Positions 23,091 through 35,677 of a DNA stretch of 64,000 nt are shown piece after piece. The notes under the pieces were generated by a model. That model did not search any database. It saw only the letters and a list, made by a program, of their open reading frames with translations, and was not told the origin of the DNA. The translations under genes were made by a program, and so were the position numbers. Source of the DNA: Vitellaria paradoxa (Eukaryota; Streptophyta; Magnoliopsida; Ericales; Sapotaceae); contig CM034234.1 in the NCBI GenBank assembly GCA_019916065.1, positions 17,871,520 through 17,935,519 on the forward strand. Direction: 5' to 3'. Position 1 is the first letter of the stretch, and each line of letters begins with the position of its first letter.

Positions 23091-23739
23091 AACTCTGTTT
23101 TGAATTTTTTTTTGAAGGGCAAAACAACGTCATTTTTGGTCGGGTGTAAACGAGAGTGTAAGTTTATAGTGTGAGTGTAACATTTCGCCTTCGACAATTT
23201 AACCAAAGTTACATGTGTGCAGTTATTTTATGAGTAATTTAATAATTTAATATTTATAAATTTTAAAAATTACCCTCATAATTTACACAAAATTCTACTT
23301 TAGTTCTTGTAATTTTAATTATTTTATTTTATTTTGAGTATAATTGATATTCGTATGCTCAACGAGATGAATAATTTTTTTATTTTTGAGTGATTTTTTA
23401 TTTTAGTGATGGGCTTGTTTTTCGTTATTTGAGGATCTCCCACCATAGCACAAGGTTGAGCTTTAGGTATTCCCTAATTTTGATTGAATAGTAAAAGTAA
23501 CTAAATAAATATTAGAATAGCAAAAATAATTATGAAGGTGTTTAGTTAGTTAAAAAATATAAAAATTTAAAATAAAAGTAATACGTGACAAAATTTGATT
23601 GAAAAAAAGTACAATAAGTTAGTAAAAATTGATGAGTTTTAGTCGATTTTGATAAACCAAACATCCTCTATGATGCTTTTAAATATATATGAATTTTTCC
23701 ATTTTAAAAATTGTACAAAATGAGATATGAGTTGAAATT

Positions 23740-24252
23740 AATGGAAGTATTACCACAAATCATGCCCAATACGTCGCTTCCAACTAAAGTAGCTAGTAGA
23801 GCTAAATATTATAAATAATTTTAAATTATTAATTTTTTATGATGTTTTAAATTTATAACCTATTAATTAAATACTTAATTCATTATAAAAGTTTCCTAAA
23901 AACAAAAAAATATATATTTAAAAAATCATTATCAAATAAATCATATCAAATCTTCTTTCAAATTTATAAATACTATAGCAACCTAATACATGTTAAAAAT
24001 GATCGTAGTAATATCACAAATTATGCCTTAAATAGCACTTACAACTAAATTAGTGACGTTAAATATTATAAATAAATTTAAACGATTAGTATTTTGTGAT
24101 GGTGTTAAATTTATAATCTATTAGCTAAATCACTTAAATTCATTATAAGAAAATAGTGACGTTAAATATTATAAATAAATTTAAATGATTAGTATTTTGT
24201 GATGGTGTTAAATTTATAATCTATTAGCTAAATCACTTAAATTCATTATAAG
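23740..24252 (+). repeat. about 103-bp unit in two close and one diverged copy
   Basis: Units at 24051-24153 and 24154-24252 are nearly identical (shared TAGTGACGTTAAATATTATA and TCACTTAAATTCATTATAAG). A more diverged version at about 23740-23900 keeps the same word order (GCTAAATATTATAAATAA, TTCATTATAAAAG). It is non-coding. Confidence 0.75.
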
Positions 24253-26034
24253 GGGATATAAAAATTATAAAATTATATTCAAACAATTATTCTTAAATAA
24301 ATTACATCAACTATTTAAAAATAATAAAATTGTAATCTATTATAAACATAGGGATCAAAATGAAATACAATGTAAATTGTAGGTGATGGTTTTTGAAATT
24401 TAAACATATTAAATTACTAAATTAAAATTACTTATGAAATAATTATGGTAGTGTTTGGAGTACTAAAAAATAAGAAAAAAAAAGATAAATTGTGATAAAA
24501 CGTGATTTTAAGTTAATTTTAGTATTTAGTATTTTCTTTCTAAACCGTCTTTTTTGGAGATGAATAGTAGTAAACCGTTGGAATCGTTGCCTGTAAACCG
24601 TTTTCACGGATTCAAAAAATTAATACTCAATGTTCTACTTTGAAGATACATAGCGCTAAAACCGTGAGAATAGTTTTTCAAATCTGTTCTCACGAATTCA
24701 AAAAATTCGTATAAAATAGCGACAATGGTACTCATTTGAAAGTTTTCGACTTGAAACTTGAAGAATATGATTATTAAAAATTTACGTATTCGGTTAATCT
24801 CCTTCCGGATTTTTTATTTTTTTAGTAAAATATTAAAATTTTTTGAAATTAGTAAAGGTGTGAATGTATAAATATGTAATAGAAGATTTTAATGATTTAT
24901 AGAGATTGTTAGAGATTTATTTTATTTTATTTTATTTTATTTATTAGAATACCAAATGCAGCCTATATATGAGTGATATGTGAGATTCAATAGCTGAATT
25001 GTAAATAAGAATGGTTGAAACGACTATATTGAAACGTGGTCACGATTACATTGTTTTAACTATCATAATTAGAATTTTAGAGACCACAGTGGGACGCAGT
25101 GTAAATTGTAGAAGTAATTTTTAAAATTTACGTAAAATTTTAACATGCATTTAACAAAGCATTCAATTTTTGGCACAGAAGTTCGTAAAAAAAAAAAAAA
25201 AGGAAAAGTAAATTGAAAGTTGCGAAACAGGTTCAAAATTTTCATAGGCCAATGTATAAGCAACAAACTTTTTTCATGGGAAAATGGACATAAAACAGTG
25301 CTTTCACTGATTAGCTGATCTAATTAAAACGAATGCTATCGGGTCGGTTCAGAATCGGGTCCGACTTAGGGTCCATTTGGGAAGAGTAACAATCAGTATG
25401 TGTTAATGGCTATTTCAACAGTGGTTGGACTTTTTACTCTCTTATATTTTAATTTTCTTTTAAACTTTTAAGGATAAAAATGTCAATTTATCCTTACAAG
25501 TTAGCCACCTAAAAAAAAATAATTATTTTCCTTCTCAAACACAAAATTAACTAATTTTTTTTTAGTTAGTTACTGGCCATTAATAATTAACTACTTTTTT
25601 TCCTTCTTAAACACAAAATTAACTAATTTTTTTTAACTAACTATTAACTATTAGCACATACTAATTTTTTTCAAACGGAACCTTAATCTCTCAAAATTGA
25701 GAACCGACTCATAGCCAAACTGTTCTAGTTGCTTCGATTCCAATATCAAATTGGTTCCATTTTCAGTATTTTGCAACGAATTTAATAAAAGTGAGAAGGT
25801 TCAATAAAATTACAAAAGAAGGCTGCACAATAGTCTCGGAATGCGTATTGCAGCAGTTCCAAGAAAACGGAATTGTGATCTCCATAAAGGCTACAACTAT
25901 TAAAAATGTGGTTAATATACCTAAAAATTGTTAAATAAAAAAATTAAATTTCAATAAAAAAAACTATATGAGATAAAAATAAGCTAAGCACGAAACAAAA
26001 CTAGTTATGAGTTGGTACCCAAACAAATCCTAAA

Positions 26035-26280
26035 GGCCCCTTTAGTTGCATAGAAAAGTATAACTCTTAACAATTTTCAAAAGTTGTTTGTTTGGTAACT
26101 TGCAAATTTTAGTAACTTTATGCCTAAGAAGTCTCTAAAAGTTTATCAACTTTTTATCAAATAACTAAAAAGTTATTAAAAATTTCAAAATTTACCAAAC
26201 GTATAAAAAAGTTTTAATTATTAAAAGTTGTTAAAAATTATCAAAAAGTAATTTTTTTGTGCAACCAAACACAACTTAAA
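26035..26280. mobile_element. hAT-like MITE remnant
   Basis: The left end AGGCCCCTTTAGTTGCATAG and right end TGCAACCAAACACAACTT are imperfectly inverted, and internal AAAAGTTATTAAAA phrases are inverted too. No clear 8-bp target duplication is visible, so this is an old or eroded copy. Confidence 0.4.
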
Positions 26281-27557
26281 TAAAGATTAATTATTTTTAT
26301 ACCCAAAAAAAAAAAGTCATTTATAGATTCTTTAACTTTTAAACCTACTTAACCTTTCAAAAAAAAAAATTTAAACCTACTTTTTTTTATACATTTTACT
26401 TAAAATTAAAACGAAGTTAGAAACGGTATTAAATTTTTAAGTGAAAATATGATACTATTAATTAAAAATTAAATATAATAAGGGAGTGTAAGTGTAGAGA
26501 ATATAAAATACAAAAGTGTAAATATATTTTTAAAATTATTATTTTTGATGAATATTTTAACATTTTTAATTTAATATATATAATAAAAAAGGATTTATTG
26601 ATAATTTTGAAGTAATAAACTATTTTAAGAAACCATAGGTAGAGAATAAGCACGATGAAGTCACAAGAGAGGTTGGGACAGCTATTAGACAAAGCAAAAT
26701 TGGTTGCTCTCCCATAGTTATATATTAGTAGCATAAGAGAAGAAACATGGCCCCGTTTGTCTGTTTGTTTATTTATTTATTTATTTTTTAATGTTTAACA
26801 GTACTATCAAAAGTGGTTAAATTTTTTTTAATAAATAACTAAAAGTTATTAAAAGTTTTTAAAAATTATTAATTTTTTTTAACAAATAATCAAAAGTTAC
26901 TAAAAGTTCTTCGAAATTTTAAATTTTTATCAGATGAACCAAAAATTATAATTATTAAAAATTATCAAAAAAATTTTTAAAATTATATATATATATATAT
27001 ATATATTTTGGGCAACCAAAGGCCGTCAACGTTCAAGATCCTGAGAGGGTAAATGTCGAAGAGAAGAGGAGTTAAATGCAGCCATAAAAAAAGAAAAATC
27101 GTATTCAAGTGTAGATGACAAAAACAAACCCGTTTTGAAGCCACCAAACATGCGTAAAATGGGACAGGAGGAGGAAGAAAATCTGCTTTTTGATAGCAGA
27201 TTTTGACTACTATTTTATGAGTTTGGTAAAATAAATAAAATTAATCCTAAATATTTTTTTTATTTTTTATTTTTTTAACAAGTGATATGACAAAATTCTT
27301 TATAATTATTTTTTTATTACTCCTAAACATTTTGTTGTTTCTCTTGTAAATTTTGTAATGGACGAAAAAATATACATTAGCCTTCCAAATATATATATAT
27401 AGATATATTTCGGAAACAATAAGGAAGATAAGTTCCAAGTCACTATCTCACTAACCGTAGCCTTGCCCTCAACAAAAGAGCTCACTTGTTTCAATCTTGA
27501 GTCCCAATTGATTTTATGATTCTCGATCGTGTGCCTTTCTTTAACTATTGAAGGTTT

Positions 27558-27688
27558 AGGGCGCGTTTGATGTACTGATTTTTATTAAAAATTTTTAAAA
27601 ATAATTTATTTTTTATTTCATTGCACGAATTATAAATCTATAATTTATTTCATTTTATCTTACTTTTTATCCCTTTAAACACACCCTA
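27558..27688. mobile_element. small hAT-like MITE copy
   Basis: The left end TTAGGGCGCGTTTGAT pairs with the reverse complement of the right end (ATTAGGGTGTGTTTAAA). Internal words match 18157-18289 (TTTCATTGCACGAATTA, AATTTATTTCATTTTATC). Confidence 0.55.
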
Positions 27689-27808
27689 ATTAAACTTAAA
27701 TTACCCAGTGGTAACTTCGCCCCATGAGAATGAACGTATTTGTCAGCTTTGTGGGTTGTTTCTTGACTCGGGAAAGGTTTATATATATGGGTATTCACTT
27801 GAATTCTC

Positions 27809-27839
<31 letters not shown>

Positions 27840-29053
27840 TTCAAATATTTTAAAAATATTATTATTATTTTTTTACTCTACAACTTTGTTCAATAAATTT
27901 TTTAAATCATTATCCAATGTATTAAAATACTAATTTTCTAAACTATCAAATCTTTTTTTACTATTTTCTTCTAAAAAAATAAAAAAGAAAAAGAATTTTT
28001 TTTTAATAATCAATCATTTTACTGTTGTTAAGGATATTTAATTAATTAATTTATTTTTTTTAGCATTTGAACTTAAATTCTACCTTTTGGTTTTTGTGTT
28101 TTGTTTTGTTTTTGTTTTTTTTTTTATTTGGAGAGTTGCATTTTTTTTTTACTTTTTAATAAATTTATAGTTGAAAAATTTTCTATTATTTGAGGTATTT
28201 AATTTTCTTCAATGTTAAAATATGAAAATTTATTTTTATTAAAATTTTAACGAACCGTTGATAATTCAACGCGTGTTTTATTTTTTATTTTTATATTTTT
28301 TTTTTGTTAGTTTCCAAATTTTTCTCAAACCCAAAACATAAATAAACAACCACTAAAAAATACCCAAAACATAAATAAACAACCACTAAAAAATACCAAA
28401 AGTTATCAATTTTTTTAAATTATTTCCAATAAAATTTTGCCACCTTCATTCACACCTACGTTTGTTTGGTGTAGACTTTGTCGGCATTAGAATATTCATC
28501 CCACGACCTTCATAGATATTTTGTCCGGAGCGAACAAAATTTCATCAAATTAACTCCGAATACCATCTTAATTGAACTGTCCAAATTAAGTCTCATCATA
28601 ACACAATTTCTAAACCATCAAATGTATAGATTATTCAAGGTCGCAAGTGTCCTAGAGAGATAAGCTATACATATATCCCAAATATAAGATATGAATATAG
28701 ATCTCATTAAATACAAAAGTTGACGTAATATATAAGTTAAATTATTTTATGAGGTTTGAAGTATAAATTACAAATCACAAAATATAAAGATGAATAGTTT
28801 TATTCCAACAGATTTTCATTTATTCGAACGAATTCGAACAGATATTTTTGAATTTTATATCAAAATTTTTTAAAATTTATAAAAATATTATACTGTGAAT
28901 TGTAGAACTATTATTGTGTTATTTGTAGAAATTTTATTATTGTAGAAATTTGTTGAGATTTGTAAATATATAGAAATTTATATAATTCAATATAAAAAAT
29001 TTTTTATAAATAATTATAAAAAATTTTAAAGTTTTTCGAGCCTCTAAACTACA

Positions 29054-29213
29054 CTACGGGTGTGTATATGGTGATAAAAAGTTAGATAAAATAAAATAAA
29101 GTGAAATAAATATAAATTCATAATTCGTATAGTAAAATAAAAAATAAATGATTTTTAAAAATTTTTAATATTTTTTATTATTTTTTTAATTTTTTCACTG
29201 CCCTAAACGAGTC
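29054..29213. mobile_element. diverged copy of the same small MITE family
   Basis: Starts ACGGGTGTGTATATGGTG and ends CACTGCCCTAAACGAGTCC, with GATAAAATAAAATAAAGTG and AATTCGTATAGTAAAATAA inside, which correspond in reverse to the copies at 18157 and 27558. The ends are eroded. Confidence 0.4.
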
Positions 29214-30494
29214 CACGAATATTAATCCTATTGGGGGCGACGATTATTTATAGGGACATATAGAGCCCAACAACCTCTTATTAGGCGAGCCGAAAGCTTT
29301 AAAAAAAGAGCAATGCTAAAAACTTTTACATAAAAATATGAGAATGATATTTGGGTGGGGCCCAATCTCGATATATATGTAATTTTATATAATCATTTGT
29401 ATTTTTTATTATTTAATTTATTACGAAATACGACATGCCATTCCCATCACACATCAGAAAAGTTCTTTTCACTCGGCAACAAATGTCTCATCCATTCTAA
29501 TATTAAAATATGCACAGATAGGTGCCTTCATTTAATAAAATATGGATAAAATACATACATATATATATATATATATATACACTTAGCGTTGGGAGCTGTT
29601 TAAGAGCAACTATCAAATAACATGTAACGTGTGTTTGGAGTTGTATAAAAGTGTATAAAATAAAATAAAATTATAAAAATAAATATCTCATCATTCATAT
29701 AATGAGTGAAGAATTTAAATTTTGTTGTCTCGTAATTCGTATTTATAGAAATTTATAAGATTTTATTTTATTTTATTTGTCACCAAAACCATAATTAGAC
29801 GTGCACAACTGTATTTACAGTGACATATATGGACATACGGGAAATAGATCAATATATACATGTATATAACTAATTTGATTACAAGTTATCTTTCATTCGT
29901 TGGAGATATTACGCGAAGTGAAAATGACATCTATTTTTGATTCACCAACTCTCGGGGTTCAACCAGTAAAAGAGAGAAAGAGAGAGAGAGAGATAGAGAG
30001 ATCCTAAATTTTTATTTCTTTTTAAATTTTAATTTAATTTGGATTAATTGTAAATTTGCTTGCGTTTAATGAAATATTTTATTAGACCCTTCTGAATTTA
30101 ATTGTATAACTTAGGGAGAATTAAGGACTTAAAGCAAAATTGATTAAAATTTCGACTCAAATATATCCTTACCCAATCATCCTATACCTCAACTTGAATT
30201 GATTGGAAAGATTAAAATTAAATTATCAAAAAAATATAATCTAAATAAAAAATTAAGCCCAAAATAATTTGTGAATAGAAGCATGGATGAAACCCAAATG
30301 ATTGAGATGGGAAATCAAATTAAATACACTAATTACTGTTTGGTCCCAGTTGATATTGACAATAATAGAAAAGAGAAAAAAAAAAAAGGAAAAAAAAAAG
30401 TGCCTGTTGTGTTCTCATGATCTAGCTCAAGAAATTAATATAAAAGGAAGTGTTTTTAAAGTGATTGTAATGACACACACAAAGAATTAAGAGT

Positions 30495-30937
30495 ATGGCC
30501 GGAAGTGAGGATAAGCTGAAGCTTTTGGGAACAAAGCTAAGCCCATTCAGCCATAGAATTGAGTGGGCACTGAAATTGAAAGGCATCCAATATGAATTTG
30601 TACAGGAAGATCTCAAGAACAAGAGCTCGTTGCTTCTTCTGTCAAACCCAGTTCACAAGAAGGTCCCGGTGCTCATCCATGGTGGAAAAGTGATATCCGA
30701 ATCACTTGTCATTCTTGAGTACATCGACGAGACTTGGAAAGACATTGGTAATCCTATCCTGCCAAAGGATCCTTTGGAGAGGGCGAAAGGGCGTTTCTTG
30801 GCCAAGTTTGTCGATGAAGAGGTGATTTTCTTACTATAACAGTAATTCCATTTTGTTCGTGTTCTAATTAGTCATAATTTTTTTTAATGACTATTTTGTT
30901 TATACATGTTAATTATCTATCTGGATGGAGTGAAATG

Positions 30938-30982
<45 letters not shown>

Positions 30983-31896
30983 AAAAAGTTTTAGAATCTA
31001 TGACCTGTTTGTAATTATAAGAAAAAAAAAATGCCAAAAAAAATGAAAAAAAAAAGTGAGTGTTAAAAACTTTAAAGTTTCGTTATCTTAAAATAAACGA
31101 AAATTGAGACAAGAAAAAAGTAAATTGAAACTTGTATGTATGATCAACATTTTTGTAGGATATGGTAATTTTACTAGTTTGGTATGATGAGCCATGTAGA
31201 GGTGAGATTGATGCAACCCGTGAAGGAGGATCAAAAGTGACATATGCTTGGCAAAGAGGATTAAAATGTTAGCAGAACTTTAAAATAGAATTTGTTAAAA
31301 ATCATGACACTTAAAACCTTTTTAATTAAAAGTGACTTCAAACCGAGTTTTACTTAATTTACTTAATTCGTCTTACGAATAATTTAATTAAATTAAAATG
31401 AGTTGTTTGTTTCTAAACGAGATAGAAATTGAGCTTAATTTGAACTTGTTAAGATTATAAACCTAACTTTGGTTAGTTTGAAAGAACATGTGTGTTGCTT
31501 GTTATTTGTAAGATTATACGTACTTGTTATATGCAGTTTTTTGAAGCATCAAAGAAGGCACTCTACTCAAAAGGAGAGGATCAAGAAAAGGCACTAGAAT
31601 CAACGGCGGAGGCATTAGAATACGTTAATGGAGAGATAAGAGCAAACGGAGGAAATTTGTTTGGAGGAGAAGAAATTGGGTACGTCGATATTGTGCTCGG
31701 TTTGGTTGCGTATTGGTTTGGTTTCGCAGAGGAAGCAGCCGGTCTAAACATAATAGACTCCTCCAAGTATCCTGCACTTGCTTCATGGACCACTACTTTT
31801 CTCAACGTTCCTCTCATAAAGCAGAATCTTCCACCTCCCGCCGAGCTCCGCCGTGTCTGCCGCCTTGCATCGCGTAATGTTATATCAGTTTCGTGA
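30495..31896 (+). CDS. GSTU: tau-class glutathione S-transferase
   Basis: Two exons, 30495-30821 and 31537-31896, join in phase 0 to give 228 aa, the normal length for the family. The single intron after FVDEE sits where tau GST genes usually have it. The N-terminal thioredoxin-like domain carries the likely catalytic Ser16 (KLSPFSHR), [12 protein letters not shown] (51-62) and the glutathione-contact ES pair in [12 protein letters not shown] (68-79). The all-helical C-terminal domain contains [14 protein letters not shown]. Tau GSTs conjugate glutathione to herbicides, oxidised lipids and other electrophiles, mostly in the cytosol, and many are stress-induced. The 715-bp intron contains a run of 43 A (30938-30980). 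The member number within the family cannot be assigned. The gene is convergent with the cyclin gene, with about 400 bp between stop codons. Confidence 0.92.
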
Positions 31897-32301
31897 TTTA
31901 CAATCAAAATCGTTGGATTAAAATATAACAGTCTTTTTGAATTAAAAATAATGTGAATGCATGTGAACCGGTTAGATTAAATTCAAAAAATGCTATTCTA
32001 CCGTACATATATGACATGACGGTGACATTATTATAAAAATATGGTGATTAATTCTTCTTTATTTTAAAGTAATATCTATGAATAAATTTGCATCCTTGAG
32101 ATGATGAATTACAATATGTTTGGAAGTCAAATTTTTAGTAATAATGAAACTAATAATAAAGTTGAGTGTTTTCTGTAGCAGCAAGAGGAAAATTTTGCTC
32201 TACAACTGTATCTCACCCACACCCAAACCCACACACCAATTCACTCAGAAGAAATACTACTACGACCCATCAATACAAAACCAAATTATTTATATATCTA
32301 T
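31897..32301. other. shared 3' interval of the GST and cyclin genes
   Basis: A 405-bp gap between two convergent stop codons that must hold both 3' UTRs. Short frames entering from 32.1 kb overlap the antisense of the last cyclin exon and are not genes. A (CTAT)n run (32297-32309) overlaps the cyclin stop. Poly(A) sites cannot be placed with confidence. Confidence 0.45.
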
Positions 32302-33457
32302 CTATCTATCAACCTCAGCAACAGCAGCAGCCAATAGAGCTTTGGCTGGAGGGAGGAGGGCAACAGCGCCCCTCTCAGGCTTTGAGTATTTTCTGTAGAT
32401 GGCCTTGAGTTTGTTTTCTGCAGCCCTTGTGTGGTACATAACCAGTAGTTTTGCACATTCCCTGTTTTTTTTTTTTTTTTTTTTTAATATTCATAAATAA
32501 GTCATTTTGAACGCACAAGAGCTCAAATAATAAACCAGATTTTGCAGATAAAAAAAGAAAATAAGAAAAGCTTTATATGAAATAAAGAATGGAAAACTTA
32601 CATCAACTGTGGCTCGGAGAAACCAGTGTGCAGTTTTAGCGTGTCGTTCCAAACAGGACTTTTCTTGAGAGTGCAACGCGCAGCGTACACTGCTGAGGCG
32701 GCAAGCATTGACGGACAGTATATTATGGTGGCATAATTCATCAGTCCCAGCTCCGCTAGAAAATACACCATGCCCTCCATCTGTTTGTTAAAAGTTCCGA
32801 ACAACCAATAAAAAAGAAATCCCAGAAATTAGCACCTATTTTGTCACATCCTTACAACAGTTTTTGACAAAGAAGGGAAAAAAAGGAAAAAAATACCCAC
32901 AAGATGATCAGGGATAGAAACTTTGATGAATCGGGCGAGGAAAACATATGGAGTAGGAACTGTCAAGTTCCATTCCAGCTCTCCCAGTATGCGCTTCTCC
33001 ATGATCAGCACTTGCTCGTGTGTATAAGCTCTGTCTGAGATACACACAAAGTCATTCACCTGCACAGATAAAGATTCTTACAGTTAGCTGCTGTTGATTA
33101 TGAATATATATATATACAATTATTGTTATAACATCATATAATGTGTATATATGCATATACCTCTGGGGCCCAGATTTCTTCGTATTTGGAGGCCACGAGC
33201 ATTGCACTGATGCCCACTAACTGCAGCTCTCTCCTCAACGCAGGCTTTGAAGAGAGGTACCGATCGACAATGTTGATAGTCAGGTAGAGAGTCTCTGTAG
33301 TGAGCTCGAATTTTTGGTGGACTTCTATTAACCAATCCACCAGAATTTCCCTCATCCTCTCGTTTATCTCCGGCTGTGAGTCTATGTAGTCATGAACTCT
33401 GCTTTCATTCTACATCACACCATTTTCAACAACGGATGAACAATAGAACATACAACA

Positions 33458-33504
<47 letters not shown>

Positions 33505-35352
33505 GAGAGAGAGAGGTTGGATTAGATTCATTACCTCAACCAGCTTGTAGAACTTGTATATGTCTTCAACATATTCTACGACAGCCAGTTCATTATCAGC
33601 ATCTGCAGCATCAATGTCCAAAATCTGTTCCCTTGGCTTTTCAGCTAACCCACAAGCAGCCTGCAATATGGGACTGAATGAATTAGAAGAAATAAAAAGG
33701 AGAGGGAAAAAAATATAAAACAAAAACAAAAGCCCCCCCTCCCCTCCTTGGAATTGATTGAAAGATAAAATAACAAATAAATAATAAGTAACCTTGCTGC
33801 GAGCAGTGAGGATAGAGGTGAGGGTTTTTTGGGCATGCTTTCTTGAAGACCCTGCCCCCTTTTCTGCCTTTTTATTGTCCACAGGCTTCTTCTTCTCCTT
33901 CTTCCTCTCCTCTTTTTCTTCAGTGTCAGGACTTATCTCAATCACAGTCTCGGGCTTTGGCTTGACAGTAACTTTCCTATGAGCTGCCTTTTGCACTGCA
34001 GCGGCAGCAGCAGCTCCTCCACCTTCAACTACATTAGCTGCAACTGCTTTCTGCAAATCAAAGAAACATATTAAGTCACCGAACCAAATCAAATAAGATA
34101 CATTAATACAAGTAAACAAAATGCATAACAATAAATGAAGATTTGAACTCAAGAGCTCTTGTAACTACAGCTCTCATGCCATATTAAGCCAGCCACCAAT
34201 GGTCTCAAAACTTAAACTATTAAGAAATAAACCCAACAATGTATATCAAGCTATTTTAATAAAATCCACCACACAAAATCCAATAATTGGTCCACTTTTT
34301 TTTTTCTTTTTTTATGAAATTTGAACGAGAAAAAAAGGGTTTATGACAGATTAAAAAAAAAGAGAGAGAGAGAGAGAAAGAGACCTTATTGTTTTCTCCG
34401 GCGGCAACAGCAGCGGCTTGTGCATTGGCAAGTAGCTGAGCACAGAAACTCCTTGTAACAGGGCGTGAGATCTTCTTAGCATCAATAGCTAGGTTACCAA
34501 TATCACCAAGTGCCCGGCGATTTCTCCCTTCTGCTCCGCCCATGTTCTTCTCCTTAGCACCTCCTCCTTCGGCAACTGCCACTCCTACAAACAATTCATA
34601 GAAATCAATAAAATTAATCTTCTTCTTGCAATCCAAGAAAAAATGTTCACGGTTTTTCAGGAAGCATTAAATCAGAAAGTAAAATACAAAATTATGAAAA
34701 ATCGAATCAGAACATAATTAAAAAAAAAAAAAAAAAACAACAACAACAACAAAATGATGCGTGAAAAAAACTGGAAGCCAACACAGGAGACAATCAAGAA
34801 AAGAGCCTTGTTTGCCTTGAAGATCAAAATATGGACAAAAACTGAGATAAATTTCAATAAAGAAGAGTAACCCAGAAAGTGGAAGGCCATAGAATCAGTT
34901 CAAGATTATTTATTTATTTATTTTTATTATTATTGACATACTATTTTTATTACTACAAACTTAAATAAATAGATAGATAGAGTTTTAGAAGGACAGACAT
35001 GTATGTAAATTCCCCAAATCATGAAAAAAAGATTAAGACTAAACATTCCAAACCCACCCAGAAACAATATCATCATCATATCGCTACACATTAAAAAAAA
35101 AAAGAAGAAGAAAAGAAAAAGAAGAAAGAAATGAAAAAAAACCATAAAACAGATGGATTGACGAAAATAAAGATTGGAGACCATAAAACTCCTTCAAAAT
35201 ATGAAAAATGTGAATGCCCCACATTCCAATATTGAGAAATGAATTTGCCAGGCAATATACACAAACACACAGAGAGAGAAAGAGAGGGGGAGAGAGAGAG
35301 AGAGAGAGAGAGAACCTCTGTTTTTCTGTTGAATGACGGCTCTTGAACCCAT
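32302..35352 (-). CDS. CYCB1: G2/mitotic-specific cyclin B1
   Basis: Eight exons join in frame: 35352-35316, 34584-34385, 34050-33793, 33660-33535, 33409-33161, 33059-32901, 32780-32602 and 32461-32302, giving 455 aa, normal for the family. The destruction box RRALGDIGN sits near residue 36-44, the site recognised by the anaphase-promoting complex. The lysine-rich middle is followed by the two cyclin folds: the N-fold with MREILVDWLIEVH, and the C-fold ending with ALLPPAKALL. Cyclin B1 partners CDKA/CDKB to drive entry into mitosis. The short first exon (MGSRAVIQQKNRG) resembles CYCB1;4, and its neighbour SCAB also fits that locus. The intron at 33410-33534 contains a (CA)n tract (33460-33498). 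Upstream MSA elements support G2/M expression. Confidence 0.93.
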
Positions 35353-35552
35353 ATCAGACAGAACGTTGAATCTGTTGCGATCACCTTGCGTCCCTTTCTT
35401 CTGGGTCTGGTCTGTAATCCACAACTCCAAGTCTCTCTAATCTATCTCCTCGTTCTAAAATTCTCGCCTCTGATGTTCAGAGAAAGAACAGAATTAGGGC
35501 ACTGAGATCACACCCCTTATTTGAAGAGAGACAAGGGAAATGAAGCTCCACT

Positions 35553-35677
35553 CCCAACGGTCTTATTTTTTTGAAATTTCAACCGTCTGATTACCAGCCG
35601 ATCCAACGGCTTTGATTAGGTTTCTAAATTCCCAAGAGCGGTAGTAGCCGTTGGGCTGTTCAAAAGTTACCGTTGGG
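35553..35677 (-). promoter_or_regulatory. cluster of four MSA (mitosis-specific activator) elements
   Basis: Four AACGG-core sites lie 200-325 bases upstream of the cyclin start. At 35645-35655 the minus strand reads CCCAACGGCTA, a perfect fit to the MSA consensus YCYAACGGYYA. At 35667-35677 it reads CCCAACGGTAA. On the plus strand CCCAACGGTCT is at 35553-35563 and TCCAACGGCTT at 35602-35612; these three each miss one base. A fifth near-match (CCTAACGGTAA, minus) lies at 35889-35899. MSA elements bind three-repeat MYB (MYB3R) factors and give G2/M-phase expression of plant B cyclins. Confidence 0.8.

Larger units (their letters stand above)
22141..30494. other. gene-poor AT-rich region
   Basis: Over 8 kb with no intact gene. 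It contains the possible S40-like fragment (22770-23090), three related about 103-bp repeats (23740-24252), hAT-like MITE remnants (about 26035-26280, 27558-27688, 29054-29213), (TA)n tracts (about 26985-27006, 27812-27838, 29558-29578) and a GA-rich run (about 29972-30001) before the GST gene. Short frames here are AT-rich and low in complexity. Confidence 0.5.
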